DNA from: DATLGB01 sp038258425
GTDB lineage: Bacteria > Actinomycetota > Thermoleophilia > Solirubrobacterales > Solirubrobacteraceae
Length of the DNA stretch: 56,891 bases
NCBI GenBank assembly: GCA_038258425.1
Contig: JBBSPV010000023.1
Span: forward strand, 1-56,891
Direction: 5' to 3'
The translations under genes and the position numbers were made by a program. Positions 34,801-42,727 of the stretch are shown here, in pieces. The notes beneath the pieces are model-generated. The model saw only the letters and a program-made list of their open reading frames with translations, was not told the DNA's origin and made no database searches. How positions within the stretch are numbered: position 1 is the first letter of the stretch; each line of letters begins with the position of its first letter.

Positions 34801-36410
34801 ACGACTACATCGGCCGCGTGCGCTTCACGACGCCGGGCGTGACGCTCATCTCCCCGCCGCCGCACCACGACATCTACTCCATCGAGGACCTCAAGCAGCT
34901 CATCCACGACCTGCGCTGCGCGAACCCGACGGCCCGGGTGAGCGTCAAGCTCGTGGCCGAGGTCGGCGTGGGCACGGTGGCGGCCGGCGTGGCCAAGGCC
35001 GGCGCCGACCACATCCTCATCTCGGGCCACGACGGGGGCACGGGCGCCTCCCCGCAGTCCTCCATCCAGTCCGCGGGCGTGCCCTGGGAGATCGGGCTCT
35101 CCGAGACCCAGCAGACGCTCGTGCTCAACGACCTGCGCTCACGCGTGTGGGTGCAGGCCGACGGGCAGATGAAGACCGGCCGCGACGCCGCGATCGCCGC
35201 GCTGCTCGGCGCGGACGAGGTCGGGCTCTCGACGGCTCCCCTGATCGCCACGGGCTGCGTGATGATGCGCGTCTGCCACCTGAACACGTGCCCGGTCGGG
35301 GTGGCGACGCAGGACCCGGAACTGCGCAGGCGCTTCACCGGCAAGCCCGAGCACGTCATCAACTACCTGTTCTTCGTCGCGGAGGAGCTGCGCCGGATCA
35401 TGGCCCGGCTCGGCGTGCGCACCTGGGACGAGCTCGTCGGCCGCTCCGACCTGCTCGAGCTGCGGCCCGCCGTCGAGCACTGGAAGGCGCGCGGCATCGA
35501 CCTCTCCAGCGTGCTCACCCACCTCGACGTCCCCTACGGCACGCCGCTGGGCCGCACGATGCCCCAGCCCTCGCCGCTCGTCGGCGCGCTCGACTACGAG
35601 CTGCTCGAGCACTGCAAGGACGCCGTCGACCACCGCCGGCCGGTGCGTGGCGAGTTCCCGGTGCGCAACGTCAACCGCACCGTGGGCGGGATCTTCTCGA
35701 GCGCGGTCACCCAGGTGTGGGGCGCCGGCGGGCTGCCCGAGGGCTGCGTCCAGCTGCGCTTCCGCGGCTCCGCGGGCCAGTCCTTCGGGGCCTGGCTGGC
35801 CCCCGGGATCGAGCTGACGCTCATCGGCGACGCCAACGACTACGCCGGCAAGGGGCTGTCGGGCGGCGTGGTCTGCGTCACGCCGCCGCCGGAGGTGACG
35901 TTCGCGCCGGCCGAGAACGTCATCGTCGGCAACACCGTGCTCTACGGCGCCACGGCCGGCCGGGCGTTCTTCTCCGGGCTCGCGGGCGAGCGCTTCGCAG
36001 TCCGCAACTCGGGCGCGTCCTGCGTCGTGGAGGGCATCGGCGACCACGGCTGCGAGTACATGACCGGCGGCCGGGTGGTCGTCCTCGGCCGGACGGGCCG
36101 CAACTTCGCGGCGGGGATGAGCGGCGGCGTCGCCTACGTGCTCGACGTCGACGGGCGCTTCGAGGAGCGCTGCAACTTCGAGCTCGTCGGCTTCGACGCG
36201 CTCGACGCCGAGGACGACAAGGTCCTCTTCGAGCTCGTCTCCGAGCACGCAGACCGGACGGGATCGGCCGTCGCCGACGGGCTGCTGGCGGACTGGCCGG
36301 CCGCGCTCGGTCGCTTCGTGAAGGTCATGCCCCACGACTACAAGCGCGTCATGGAGGAGCTGGCCCAGTCCGACCACGCCGCGGAGGAGGCGACGCCGGC
36401 CACGGCCTAG
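31854..36410 (+). CDS. gltB: Glutamate synthase large subunit
   Basis: 1518 residues, full length. The class II amidotransferase domain starts with Cys23 in HDACGVAFVARLDG, which becomes the N-terminus after propeptide cleavage. The central and FMN-binding synthase domains follow (KPGEGGQLPGNKVDDYIG, GHDGGTGASPQSSIQSAG). The Fe-S cysteines are in CVMMRVCHLNTCPVGVATQD. The C-terminal GXGXG beta-helix (GLAGERFAVRNSGASCVVEG, GMSGGVAYV) is intact. It uses glutamine and 2-oxoglutarate to make glutamate. The small subunit gltD is not adjacent. A hairpin repeat begins at the base after its stop. Confidence 0.97.
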   Translation: MPMRPRPTERVGLYDPAHEHDACGVAFVARLDGDPRRETVMRAIEALENLEHRGAEGADPNTGDGAGILMQLPDAYFRRLAGEDLPQPGTYGVGVVFFPQDRGRRDELQRLITETVEAEGQRVVLWRDVPVDKDYCGVTAFYHRPYVKQVVIAAEGELAADQDAFERKLYVIRRVAELAAGPDLVVPSLSSRTIVYKGMLTPAQLLGYYPDLQSERMETAVALVHARFSTNTFPSWELAHPYRMLAHNGEINTLRGNVNWMRARESELRSELFGDDLEKVLPVVRPGGSDSATLDNVLELLTLAGRSLPHAMMMLVPEAYEDADDMPDHVKAFYAFHSCLMEPWDGPAAVTFTDGRVIGATLDRNGLRPGRWVETKDGWVVLGSEVGMLDIAPENVARKGRLAPGKLFLVDLEQGRIVPDAEVKDSVARAKPYGDWYHEGVVHVRDLPERTGSVTAHGTLAQRQRAFGWTQEDLRLTLVPMARDAAEPTASMGNDLALAVLSDQAPPLFGYFKQLFAQVTNPPIDSIRESIVMSLSSGIGAEENLLSESPEHAHQLALSHPILRASELERLRQVDHSVFWAHTIDITWDVAEGPEGLPRALRRICLEATEVVEDGVTVVILSDRAAGPGRAAVPSLLAVGAVHHHLVREGTRLKTGLVIESGEPREVHHFCTLIGYGASAVCPYLMFESVGDLVRQDRIPAVDDVDDAEKRVVKGLGKGLLKTMSKMGISTISSYCGAQIFEAVGLEADVVDRHFTGTASRVGGIGLDVLAREALERHGRGFAPPEALAADPSLRDAPPEDVLPVGGNFQWRRDGERRQWDPAAISLLQRSAREGSWETYEQFAAHMNDDAAAKSSLRGLMDFRWAQDGGVALEEVEPAAEIVKRFSTGAMSLGSLSREAHETLALAMNRIGGKSNSGEGGEDPVRYEAEPDGGSRRSAIHQVASGRFGVNIHYLVNCDELQIKMAQGAKPGEGGQLPGNKVDDYIGRVRFTTPGVTLISPPPHHDIYSIEDLKQLIHDLRCANPTARVSVKLVAEVGVGTVAAGVAKAGADHILISGHDGGTGASPQSSIQSAGVPWEIGLSETQQTLVLNDLRSRVWVQADGQMKTGRDAAIAALLGADEVGLSTAPLIATGCVMMRVCHLNTCPVGVATQDPELRRRFTGKPEHVINYLFFVAEELRRIMARLGVRTWDELVGRSDLLELRPAVEHWKARGIDLSSVLTHLDVPYGTPLGRTMPQPSPLVGALDYELLEHCKDAVDHRRPVRGEFPVRNVNRTVGGIFSSAVTQVWGAGGLPEGCVQLRFRGSAGQSFGAWLAPGIELTLIGDANDYAGKGLSGGVVCVTPPPEVTFAPAENVIVGNTVLYGATAGRAFFSGLAGERFAVRNSGASCVVEGIGDHGCEYMTGGRVVVLGRTGRNFAAGMSGGVAYVLDVDGRFEERCNFELVGFDALDAEDDKVLFELVSEHADRTGSAVADGLLADWPAALGRFVKVMPHDYKRVMEELAQSDHAAEEATPATA

Positions 36411-36451
36411 TGACCGCGGTTCCGGACGCCTGACGTCCGCAAGTGCGGTCA
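36411..36451. repeat. 41-base palindromic repeat, copy 1 (terminator-like)
   Basis: Begins at the base after the gltB TAG. Outer arms TGACCGC/GCGGTCA and inner arms TTCCGGACG/CGTCCGCAA around loop CCTGA form a long hairpin. It differs by one base from the copy at 50986-51026. The rest of the gap up to 36722 holds no gene I can support, apart from the probable N-terminal coding part of the next acetyltransferase from ~36657. Confidence 0.8.
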
Positions 36452-36722
36452 CCAGGCAGCCTGATCCCGCTGCCGGCGCGCCCGTCGTGCCGGTACGAGG
36501 CCCGGCGCAGACCCATGCAGATCGGCGCTGCTGTCCTGCACCGCCATGGCGAGTCGACTCGGCGGTCCCAAGCGGTCGCGGCCCCCGATCTGCGCGTGAC
36601 CAGGCCGCGGCGGAGGTCGGACCTGAGAAGATCAGCGAGCTACGACTGCGCCGCCCGTCACGATCCGTTCTGCGTCGCCCAGCGAGCGACCCGCGCTGGA
36701 GGAGCTCCAGCGCAGGTCGTCG

Positions 36723-37106
36723 ATGCACGAGCCGATGTATCGCGCGCAGCTTGCCGCGCATCCTGACGCGATCGAGCTTCCGGGGCATCTCATCGCTGCC
36801 GGCGCGGTTCGCGTCGCCGAACAGGACGGCGTCATCGTGGGGTTTGCGGCACTGCTTGCGCCCCGCGCGGGCGGCTGCGAGCTCGACGGGCTGTTCGTTG
36901 AGCCGGATCGGATGCGGCACGGCGTCGGCCGTGGGCTCATCGACGACGCCAAGCGAATGGCACGAGAGCGTGGTGCGACACGGATCGACGTCGTCGCCAA
37001 CCCGCAGGCTCTGGCGTTCTACCAGCGTGTCGGGTTCACCACTTCCGGCGAGGCTGAGACCAGGTTCGGGATGGCGCCACGCATGTCGTTGCTCCTTGAC
37101 GCGTGA
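36723..37106 (+). CDS. GNAT family acetyltransferase, N-terminal start unclear
   Basis: 127 residues from ATG 36723. Acetyl-CoA binding motif A is visible as LDGLFVEPDRMRHGVGRGLI, then VVANPQALAFYQRVGF (motif B). Family similarity continues upstream of this ATG in the same frame (VTIRSASPSERPALEELQRR from ~36657), which is the missing first strand and helix, but no ATG/GTG/TTG precedes it after the stop at 36624. The gene may use an unusual start or have lost its start codon. Substrate unknown. Confidence 0.75.
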   Translation: MHEPMYRAQLAAHPDAIELPGHLIAAGAVRVAEQDGVIVGFAALLAPRAGGCELDGLFVEPDRMRHGVGRGLIDDAKRMARERGATRIDVVANPQALAFYQRVGFTTSGEAETRFGMAPRMSLLLDA

Positions 37107-37368
37107 CGACCGGGGCGGAGGCGTAGCCTCCGTCCATCGGGCGGTCACCGGTGAGGCGGAGCGGGGCCGACCCGGGCCCAGGCGCGCGCCGCTTGCACGC
37201 CAGACCTGGCACCGAAGCAAACGACGACGGCGCCGACGCCGTGTCCGGCCGCCGCTGCGCGCAGCCGACGCCCGCCACGGTTTCAGCCGCAGAAGCCGCG
37301 GTGACCCGGCGGTCCTGCTCGACGCGCGCGACGACGCTCGGCTCACCGTGTCTAGCGTCAGCGCGACG

Positions 37369-37848
37369 ATGCCCGACCTGAATGGCTGGTGGATCCGTCG
37401 AGCGACGCCAGACGACGTCCCCGCGGTCAGCGACGTGTTGCTGGCCGCGGCCCTCGACGCATGGGCGACCTTCCTCGGCGCGGAACGGATCGAGGCGGCG
37501 AACCGCGGCAGGCAACATCCCGCCAATCTCGTGGCCGAGGACGATCTCGGCGTCTTCTCGTTCGTCGCTTGGGACACGACGACGGGCGAGATCCTGCGGC
37601 TCTACACCCATCCTCGGCGCACAGGCAGCGGGGCCGGCCGCGCGCTGCTCGACCGCGCGCTCGATGCTCTACGCGCCGCCGGCCACGCTCAAGCATGGCT
37701 CAACACGGAGGGGCGCAACGAGCGCGCGCGGCGGTTCTATGAGCGGCACGGGTGGCGGGAAGATGGACCGGCGCGCGTCCGCGACTGGCATGGCGCGCGC
37801 CTCGTCGAACCGCGTTACGTCAAGGCCCTTGTCGAGCGTTGGCAATAG
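37369..37848 (+). CDS. GNAT family acetyltransferase
   Basis: 159 residues. WWIRRATPDDVPAVSDVLLA is the usual N-terminal strand-helix, ILRLYTHPRRTGSGAGRALL is motif A with the R/Q-x-x-G-x-G/A loop, and NERARRFYERHGWREDG is motif B. ATG 37369 chosen because homology starts about ten codons later; TAGCGT precedes it by ten bases. Substrate unknown. Its stop directly abuts the ArsR-type operator of the next gene. Confidence 0.85.
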   Translation: MPDLNGWWIRRATPDDVPAVSDVLLAAALDAWATFLGAERIEAANRGRQHPANLVAEDDLGVFSFVAWDTTTGEILRLYTHPRRTGSGAGRALLDRALDALRAAGHAQAWLNTEGRNERARRFYERHGWREDGPARVRDWHGARLVEPRYVKALVERWQ

Positions 37849-37871
37849 TGCACCGATCGGTACACTATAGA
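37849..37871 (+). promoter_or_regulatory. ArsR-type operator and promoter of the SDR/RibD-C operon
   Basis: TGCACCGATCGGTACA (37849-37864) is an inverted repeat with one mismatch, followed by CTATAG. It matches 21 of 22 bases of the site at 47758-47779 beside the ArsR gene. TTGGCA at 37839-37844 and TATAGA at 37866-37871 are possible promoter boxes, with imperfect spacing. Confidence 0.6.
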
Positions 37872-37937
37872 GCTGGGAGCTGGCTAGCGCAGCGTCGACC
37901 CTCGTCCTGAGGACTCGTTCAAGAGGCAGGAGTCTCG

Positions 37938-38768
37938 ATGTCCAAGGTGTGGTTCGTGACGGGAAGCTCGCGCGGTCTGGGTCGCGCGCTCGTCGAGGTC
38001 GCGCTCGAAGCGGGTGACCGCGTGGCGGCGACGGCGCGTGACCCTGAGCGGTTGCAGGATCTTCTCGACACGTACGGCGACGCGGTGCTTCTCCTGCGGC
38101 TCGAAGTGACCGACTACGACGCGGCTGCACGCGTGGTGGCTCAGGCCGAGGAGACGTTCGGTCGCATCGATGTCGTCGTCAACAACGCCGGGTACAGCAA
38201 CCTGGGCTCGTTCGAGGACACGACGATCGACTCGTTTCGGACGCAGATCGAGACCAACTTCTACGGTGTCGTGAACGTCTCGAAGGCGGCTGTGCCGGTC
38301 CTGCGCGAGCAGGGCAGCGGTCACATCTTCCAGGTCGCCTCGCTCAGCGTCCGTTTGTCCGCCCCGGGCCTGACCGCCTACCAGGCGGCGAAGTGGGCCG
38401 TCGCCGGGTTCTCCAGCGGTCTCGCCCAAGAGATCGCTCCGTTCGGGGTGAAGGTCACCGTTCTCGAGCCGGGCGGCATGCGCACCGACTGGGCCGGCTC
38501 GTCGATGACGATCCCAAAGCCCAGCCCGTCGTACCAGCCAACGATCGGAGCGTTCGCCGAGCTGGTGCGCGCCGGCTCCGGTCACGAGGCGAACAACGCG
38601 CGTCGTGTCGCCCACGTGGTGCGAGACCTCGCCGGCCGCGACGATGCACCCGTGCGTCTGCTGCTCGGAGCCGATGCTGTGCCGATGGCGCAGCAGGCGG
38701 CGCAGGAGCTCGCCGCCAGCGACAAGGCCTGGCGAGAGGTCAGTCTGAGCGTCTCCGACGGCACATGA
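37938..38768 (+). CDS. Short-chain dehydrogenase/reductase
   Basis: 276 residues, classical SDR. VTGSSRGLGRALVEVALEAG binds NAD(P); NNAGY, the Ser in VASLSVR and YQAAK (catalytic Tyr/Lys) are present, then LEPGGMRTDWAGSS. AGGAG lies six bases before the ATG. The upstream operator copies the ArsR site at 47.76 kb. It is coupled by ATGA to a 42-codon frame and through it to a RibD-C protein gene. Substrate unknown. Confidence 0.9.
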   Translation: MSKVWFVTGSSRGLGRALVEVALEAGDRVAATARDPERLQDLLDTYGDAVLLLRLEVTDYDAAARVVAQAEETFGRIDVVVNNAGYSNLGSFEDTTIDSFRTQIETNFYGVVNVSKAAVPVLREQGSGHIFQVASLSVRLSAPGLTAYQAAKWAVAGFSSGLAQEIAPFGVKVTVLEPGGMRTDWAGSSMTIPKPSPSYQPTIGAFAELVRAGSGHEANNARRVAHVVRDLAGRDDAPVRLLLGADAVPMAQQAAQELAASDKAWREVSLSVSDGT

Positions 38769-38893
38769 GCGCACCGGTGACCGTCGTGGAGCGCAACGTG
38801 TCCGCGGACGTCGCGCGGACCTCCAAACGTACCGCGGCCCACGAGCGTCAGGACGAGCTCGTGCATCCCTACAGAACGGAGCATCCCCCGTGA
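38765..38893 (+). CDS. Possible 42-residue linking protein
   Basis: MSAPVTVVERNVSADVARTS is the start of a 42-residue hydrophilic frame with no recognised family. Its ATG overlaps the SDR stop (ATGA) and its TGA overlaps the GTG of the RibD-C gene (GTGA). This double coupling is what a genuine short gene in an operon looks like, but chance is possible. Confidence 0.35.
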   Translation: MSAPVTVVERNVSADVARTSKRTAAHERQDELVHPYRTEHPP

Positions 38894-39447
38894 GCAAGCT
38901 CATCCTGAAGATGTCGATGTCGCTCGACGGCTTCGTGGCCGACGCCAGCGGCGACAACGCATTCATCTTCTCCTCGATGTCCGAGGATGCCACCGCCTGG
39001 ACCATGCACACCCTGGGCGACACCACCGCGCACCTGATGGGCTCGCGCACCTACCACGACATGGCCGCCCACTGGCCACAAAGCGACAGCGTGTTCGCCG
39101 CGCCGATGAACGACCTTCCGAAGATCGTGTTCTCCCACAGCATGACCACGGCGGAGTGGGGCGAGACGCGCATCGTGGCCGGCGACCTCGCCGAGGGGGT
39201 CGCGAAGCTCAAGGCCGAGCGCGCCGGGGGCTACCTGCTTGCCCACGGCGGCGCGCGCTTCGCCCGGTCGCTGGTGAGCACGGGCCTGATCGACGAGTAC
39301 CGCCTCCTGGTGCACCCGGCGGTGCTGGGCGACGGCAAGCCGATCTTTCCCGGCCGGATGGACTTCGAGCCGGTCTCTACCGAAGCGTTCAGCAGCGGCG
39401 CCGTGGCGCACGTCTGCCGCCCGGCCGCCCCAGGCACCGTCCCGTAG
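38890..39447 (+). CDS. RibD-C / DHFR-like family protein, copy 1
   Basis: 185 residues with the RibD C-terminal (YyaP-type, dihydrofolate-reductase-like) fold: LKMSMSLDGFVADASGD at the N-terminus, LMGSRTYHDMAAHWP in the middle, and LLAHGGARFARSLVSTGLID followed by EYRLLVHPAVLGDGKPIF. Family members bind NADPH-like cofactors, but the substrate of this subfamily is not established. It is closest in the window to copy 2 (43811). GTG 38890 overlaps the short frame upstream; cotranscribed with the SDR. Confidence 0.88.
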   Translation: MSKLILKMSMSLDGFVADASGDNAFIFSSMSEDATAWTMHTLGDTTAHLMGSRTYHDMAAHWPQSDSVFAAPMNDLPKIVFSHSMTTAEWGETRIVAGDLAEGVAKLKAERAGGYLLAHGGARFARSLVSTGLIDEYRLLVHPAVLGDGKPIFPGRMDFEPVSTEAFSSGAVAHVCRPAAPGTVP

Positions 39448-39852
39448 CGGGATCATCATGCGGGACGTGTCGCAGAGTGGCGCGAGTATCGCAATCAGGC
39501 GATTGCGAAAGCGGAGGCCTGAGTGGGAATGCGGCGCGGCTGGGGTCGGCGCGCCCATGCTGTGCCGATGCACGACGCTGGGCCAGGACGGGCTGACCGC
39601 GCGACTGCTGGTCGTTCCTTGCAGGCGTCTCGCTGGGTCGGCGCAGACGATCGCTCCCGCGCGCGAAAGCGATAGCGGCCGCCGGGTCCTGCCGCCGGGC
39701 CTGGCCCCGGTAGTCGTAGGACGCGTGGGGCCCTGGCTAACCACGTCTCGGGGCGGCAGGATTGCGCCGGAGTCCCGGGATAGGGGGGTTGTCGCCTCTT
39801 TGAGAACGGGTTCGATGAGCGGCGGTGACTTCTGCCTGAGAAAGGACAAGCT
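39448..39852. other. Intergenic region with a perfect 8-bp hairpin
   Basis: No gene supported. TCGCAATC-AGGC-GATTGCGA (39489-39508) is a perfect inverted repeat about 40 bases after the RibD-C stop, either a terminator or an operator. AAAGGA at 39841 is the ribosome site of the next gene. The rest shows nothing recognisable. Confidence 0.45.
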
Positions 39853-40650
39853 GTGAGCTTCGCGGAGACGACATGGCGGTCTAGGGCGTTTGAGCGGCGG
39901 GGCGTCCGCCGCCGGTGGCGGGCGGGCGCGGCGCTGAGCGCCGCAGGGCTCGCTGCGGTGTTGGCGGCGGGACTGGCGGGCGCGTCGCCGGCCTCTGCCG
40001 AGGTCGTGGTGTCGCATGCGGCCAAGCGCGGTGAGCTGCGCGGCGGTCGGCTGATCTTGCACGGTGTGAGCGGCCGCGTGAGCTATTTCACTGATGCCGG
40101 TCGTTCGGGAACGGCATCGGTGCGGCGGCTGCACCGGCGCGTGTTCCTGCCGGGCAAGCCGGCGATCGGGATGCTGCACGTCGCGGGCTCGCACGGCGGG
40201 CGGGAGCCGAGCTTCAGGCTCAGCAAGCCGCGTTACGCCGCTTCGCGCCGGACCGTCAGCTACAAGGCCAAGCCACTCCACATCACGCCTGTGTCCTCCG
40301 CGCCCGCGCGTGCGTCAAGCGCCGCGCCGCGCCGGTTCGGCGCGGCGTCCTTGTCGATCCTCCCGCACCCGACCCTGGCAAGCGGCGACAACGGCGGCCA
40401 CGACTGCGAGCTGTTGCTTCAGTATCCCTTGAACAGTCAGGACGGCGCGCTTGATCTCACGTCGAGAGATAAGTGGGATACCGACACCTGGGGTGCCGAG
40501 CCCCCCTACCGCATGAACGAACTCTCGGACGCGCTCATCACGTCGGAGGGCGGCCTCTGGCGCGGCTGCGGTTTCCATTCGCTTACCAGGAGCCGGCCGC
40601 ATGGAGCGCTCCTGATGGGACCCCGGGGCCAGTATTCACCATTACGGTGA
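39853..40650 (+). CDS. Secreted protein, C-terminus frameshifted
   Basis: 265 residues as read. A long basic leader is followed by a signal-type helix (ALSAAGLAAVLAAGLAGASP, cleavage after ASA). The mature part has SGRVSYFTDAGRSGTASVRR and a single clear domain of unknown family. After CGF at 40573-40575 the frame reads nonsense (HSLTRSRPHGALL) to TGA 40650, while the -1 frame continues as FPFAYQEPAAWSAPDGTPGP and further sensible sequence to TAG 40769. One missing C near 40575 would restore ~305 residues. GTG 39853 has AAAGGA six bases upstream. Confidence 0.65.
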   Translation: MSFAETTWRSRAFERRGVRRRWRAGAALSAAGLAAVLAAGLAGASPASAEVVVSHAAKRGELRGGRLILHGVSGRVSYFTDAGRSGTASVRRLHRRVFLPGKPAIGMLHVAGSHGGREPSFRLSKPRYAASRRTVSYKAKPLHITPVSSAPARASSAAPRRFGAASLSILPHPTLASGDNGGHDCELLLQYPLNSQDGALDLTSRDKWDTDTWGAEPPYRMNELSDALITSEGGLWRGCGFHSLTRSRPHGALLMGPRGQYSPLR

Positions 40651-40769
40651 CGTGGCCGTGGAATGATGCGCCCACAACCAGCTGCACGATCCAGACTCCT
40701 GCCCCGACCCCGTTTCAGTGTGTACGCGACGACTCAACCGTGATTGGTTGGGACATAACGGCCCCATAG

Positions 40770-41139
40770 TTCGAGGGTCCTGACCGTGCTTGATTCTGAG
40801 CGATTCGGATGGGTGACACGCGACCGCCGGAGCCCCGACCACCGGCGGTGCTGCCGTAGATCGAGATGCCGCCGCCGGGCCCGATCCCGAGGCGGCCGAC
40901 TGGTATCCCATTGAGGCAGAAGCAGCCGCTCAGCCAATAAGCGTCCGCGCTGTCGCGTTGGACGACCAGCGGAAGCAGCACTCTGCGGGTCACGCGCCTC
41001 GCTGTGCCTTTCAGGCGAAAGCGATGGGACTGTCACGGCCAGCTTGCACGTACGATCGGCGGGCGGCGCACCCAGCACATTCCCTCGCCGATCTCCCGTG
41101 CGCGAGAGGCGGATGGAGCTGGCCCGAAGACTTCGGCGA
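40770..41139. other. Intergenic region, no supported gene
   Basis: A minus-strand frame at 40715-40993 contains GCFCLNGIPVGRLGIGPGGG, which looks protein-like but matches nothing I recognise and overlaps the tail of the secreted protein. GC content is visibly lower than in the flanking housekeeping regions. No tRNA or repeat seen. Confidence 0.3.
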
Positions 41140-42351
41140 TCAAGCTGAGGGCTGGATCCCATCGCGGTCGGTGGCGTCCGTCTTGCGGCAGATGACGAGG
41201 GCCTCGATGTAGTCGCGGCGGTAGCGGTCGGGGGCGTCCGCGACGCGGTCTTCGAGCGCGCGGAGGAAGTCGTCGAGGAGGGCGGGGGCGCGGTCTTCGC
41301 CCTCGCGCGCGAACGCGCTTCGCATGAGCGGCTCGCCCCAGGCGAGCACGCTTCGCACGTACTCTCGCGCGAACACGGCGGGATCGTTGTCCCAGTAGGG
41401 GTTGTCGAGACGGAAGAGCTCGGCGCTCTCGAGCTCGAGGCCGGCGACGCCTCCGCCCCGGGGGTCGAAGGGCTTCCGGATCTCGTCGAGCGTACGCATC
41501 CAGACCGGGACGACGACCGCTGCGACGGTGTCGGCGCTGATGCGCCGCGCGCGTCGCCAGTCGGCGAGGATCCGGTTCATGTCGCCGATCAGCTCGACGT
41601 AGAGCCCTGTCCGCTCGGGGTCCGGAGCGGGCGAGGCCGGCAGCGCGGCGATGAACTGGCCGCCCGGCGCGAGTTCCATGGCGCGGAGCTCGAGCAGCCG
41701 CTGCCACTGCCGCGCTCCGGCGGTGCGCCAGGCTTCCCGCTCCGCCTGGTCTTCTTGGTCGGGGTAGCCGGGGAAGACCGACCCCGTCGACGCGAAGCCG
41801 GCCGCATCGGCGATCCAGTGCATCGCCGTTCCGGTGACCGCCACGTGCACGCTGCCGGGCGGCAGGCAGGGCGACTGCTGCAGCGGGATGCCCGCCATGC
41901 TGATCACCGTCGCGGGAGCCGGGCTGCGCTCGAGCGCTCGGCGGCACGCCTCGCCGTGAGCTTCGGCCGAGGCGAAGTGGGCCCCGGCGCCGGCGTCGGC
42001 GATCCCGGGACCGGCGTCACCCGGCGCGGGGATCATCACCACCCTCGATCCGTCCGCCGAGTCCTTGAAGGCGTGCCGCAGGTGCTCGCCGGTGACGCCC
42101 CATGGGTTCGTCGGCAGATCGACGAGCGCGTAGATCAGCGGCCGGCCGGCCCGCTGCTCGGCGAGCGCGCGGATGAGCCCGTGCGAGTTGACCCCGTCGG
42201 CGGCGCCGAGATCGGCCACGCGCAGCACCCGCTCGTCCGCGAACTCCCGAGCGGCGGCCAGCGCCGACGGGTGGGTCGCCTCGAACGCCGCGCGCTGCGA
42301 CAGCGCGTACCGCGCGTAGTCATCCGCCATGCTCGAGAGCTCCGACCGCAT
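41140..42351 (-). CDS. SABATH-type SAM-dependent carboxyl methyltransferase
   Basis: 403 residues. LRVADLGAADGVNSHGLIRA is the SAM-binding motif of the SABATH (plant salicylate/indole-acetate methyltransferase) family; VAVTGTAMHWIADAAGFAST matches its substrate-channel segment, ELAPGGQFIAALPAS the post-SAM region, and FDPRGGGVAGLELESAELFR the C-terminal part. Such enzymes methylate carboxyl groups of small acids. ATG 42351 chosen; ATG at MADDYARYA slightly downstream is also possible. The first residues (Y-x-x-Y-A-x-x-S-x-x-Q) resemble the family's substrate-binding start. Confidence 0.83.
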   Translation of the reverse strand: MRSELSSMADDYARYALSQRAAFEATHPSALAAAREFADERVLRVADLGAADGVNSHGLIRALAEQRAGRPLIYALVDLPTNPWGVTGEHLRHAFKDSADGSRVVMIPAPGDAGPGIADAGAGAHFASAEAHGEACRRALERSPAPATVISMAGIPLQQSPCLPPGSVHVAVTGTAMHWIADAAGFASTGSVFPGYPDQEDQAEREAWRTAGARQWQRLLELRAMELAPGGQFIAALPASPAPDPERTGLYVELIGDMNRILADWRRARRISADTVAAVVVPVWMRTLDEIRKPFDPRGGGVAGLELESAELFRLDNPYWDNDPAVFAREYVRSVLAWGEPLMRSAFAREGEDRAPALLDDFLRALEDRVADAPDRYRRDYIEALVICRKTDATDRDGIQPSA

Positions 42352-42727
42352 GTCCGTGCCGCCCGCGTTCAGCCGGTGAATGCGGGCCGGACGGCACGGA
42401 CCGGCAGGCACAGCCGGTCCAGGGCGGCGCGGGTGTCGGGGGCGCTGGCCACGACCGCGGTGCAGAAGCGTCTCCTTGTGGTGAGCGGTACGCGCCCGGT
42501 GACGGTGAACGTCCGCGAGCGGCCACGACGGAGCTCGTGGACACACCCCGGTGTGACTCCCCGCCGTACATCGTGACCACCTTCGCCGCGCACCGAACGC
42601 ATCTCCCTTGTAGCGACAACCGCTTGCTTCTCACGGCGGCGCAGTTCTGCTGCCCCGAGGGTTCGTTAGCCAGAGCCCCATGCTTCCTAGGTGCGTCAGG
42701 GCTAGCCTGGAGGTACGATCGGCTTCG
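42352..42727. other. Intergenic region between divergent methyltransferase and XRE regulator
   Basis: No gene supported; minus-strand frames here match nothing. CACACC-CC-GGTGTG (42542-42555) is a 14-base inverted repeat about 190 bases from both genes and may be an operator. No clear -35/-10 pair. Confidence 0.35.

Noticed and set aside
31710..35030. Antisense open frame of ~1100 codons opposite gltB
   Set aside because: Composition is that of a reverse-strand shadow in very GC-rich DNA; gltB on the plus strand is full-length and unmistakable.
40715..40993. Minus-strand 92-codon frame
   Set aside because: No family recognised, overlaps the sensible -1 frame tail of the secreted protein, and no ribosome site.
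42369..42602. Minus-strand 77-codon frame upstream of the methyltransferase
   Set aside because: Arg-rich composition with no similarity and no supporting signals.
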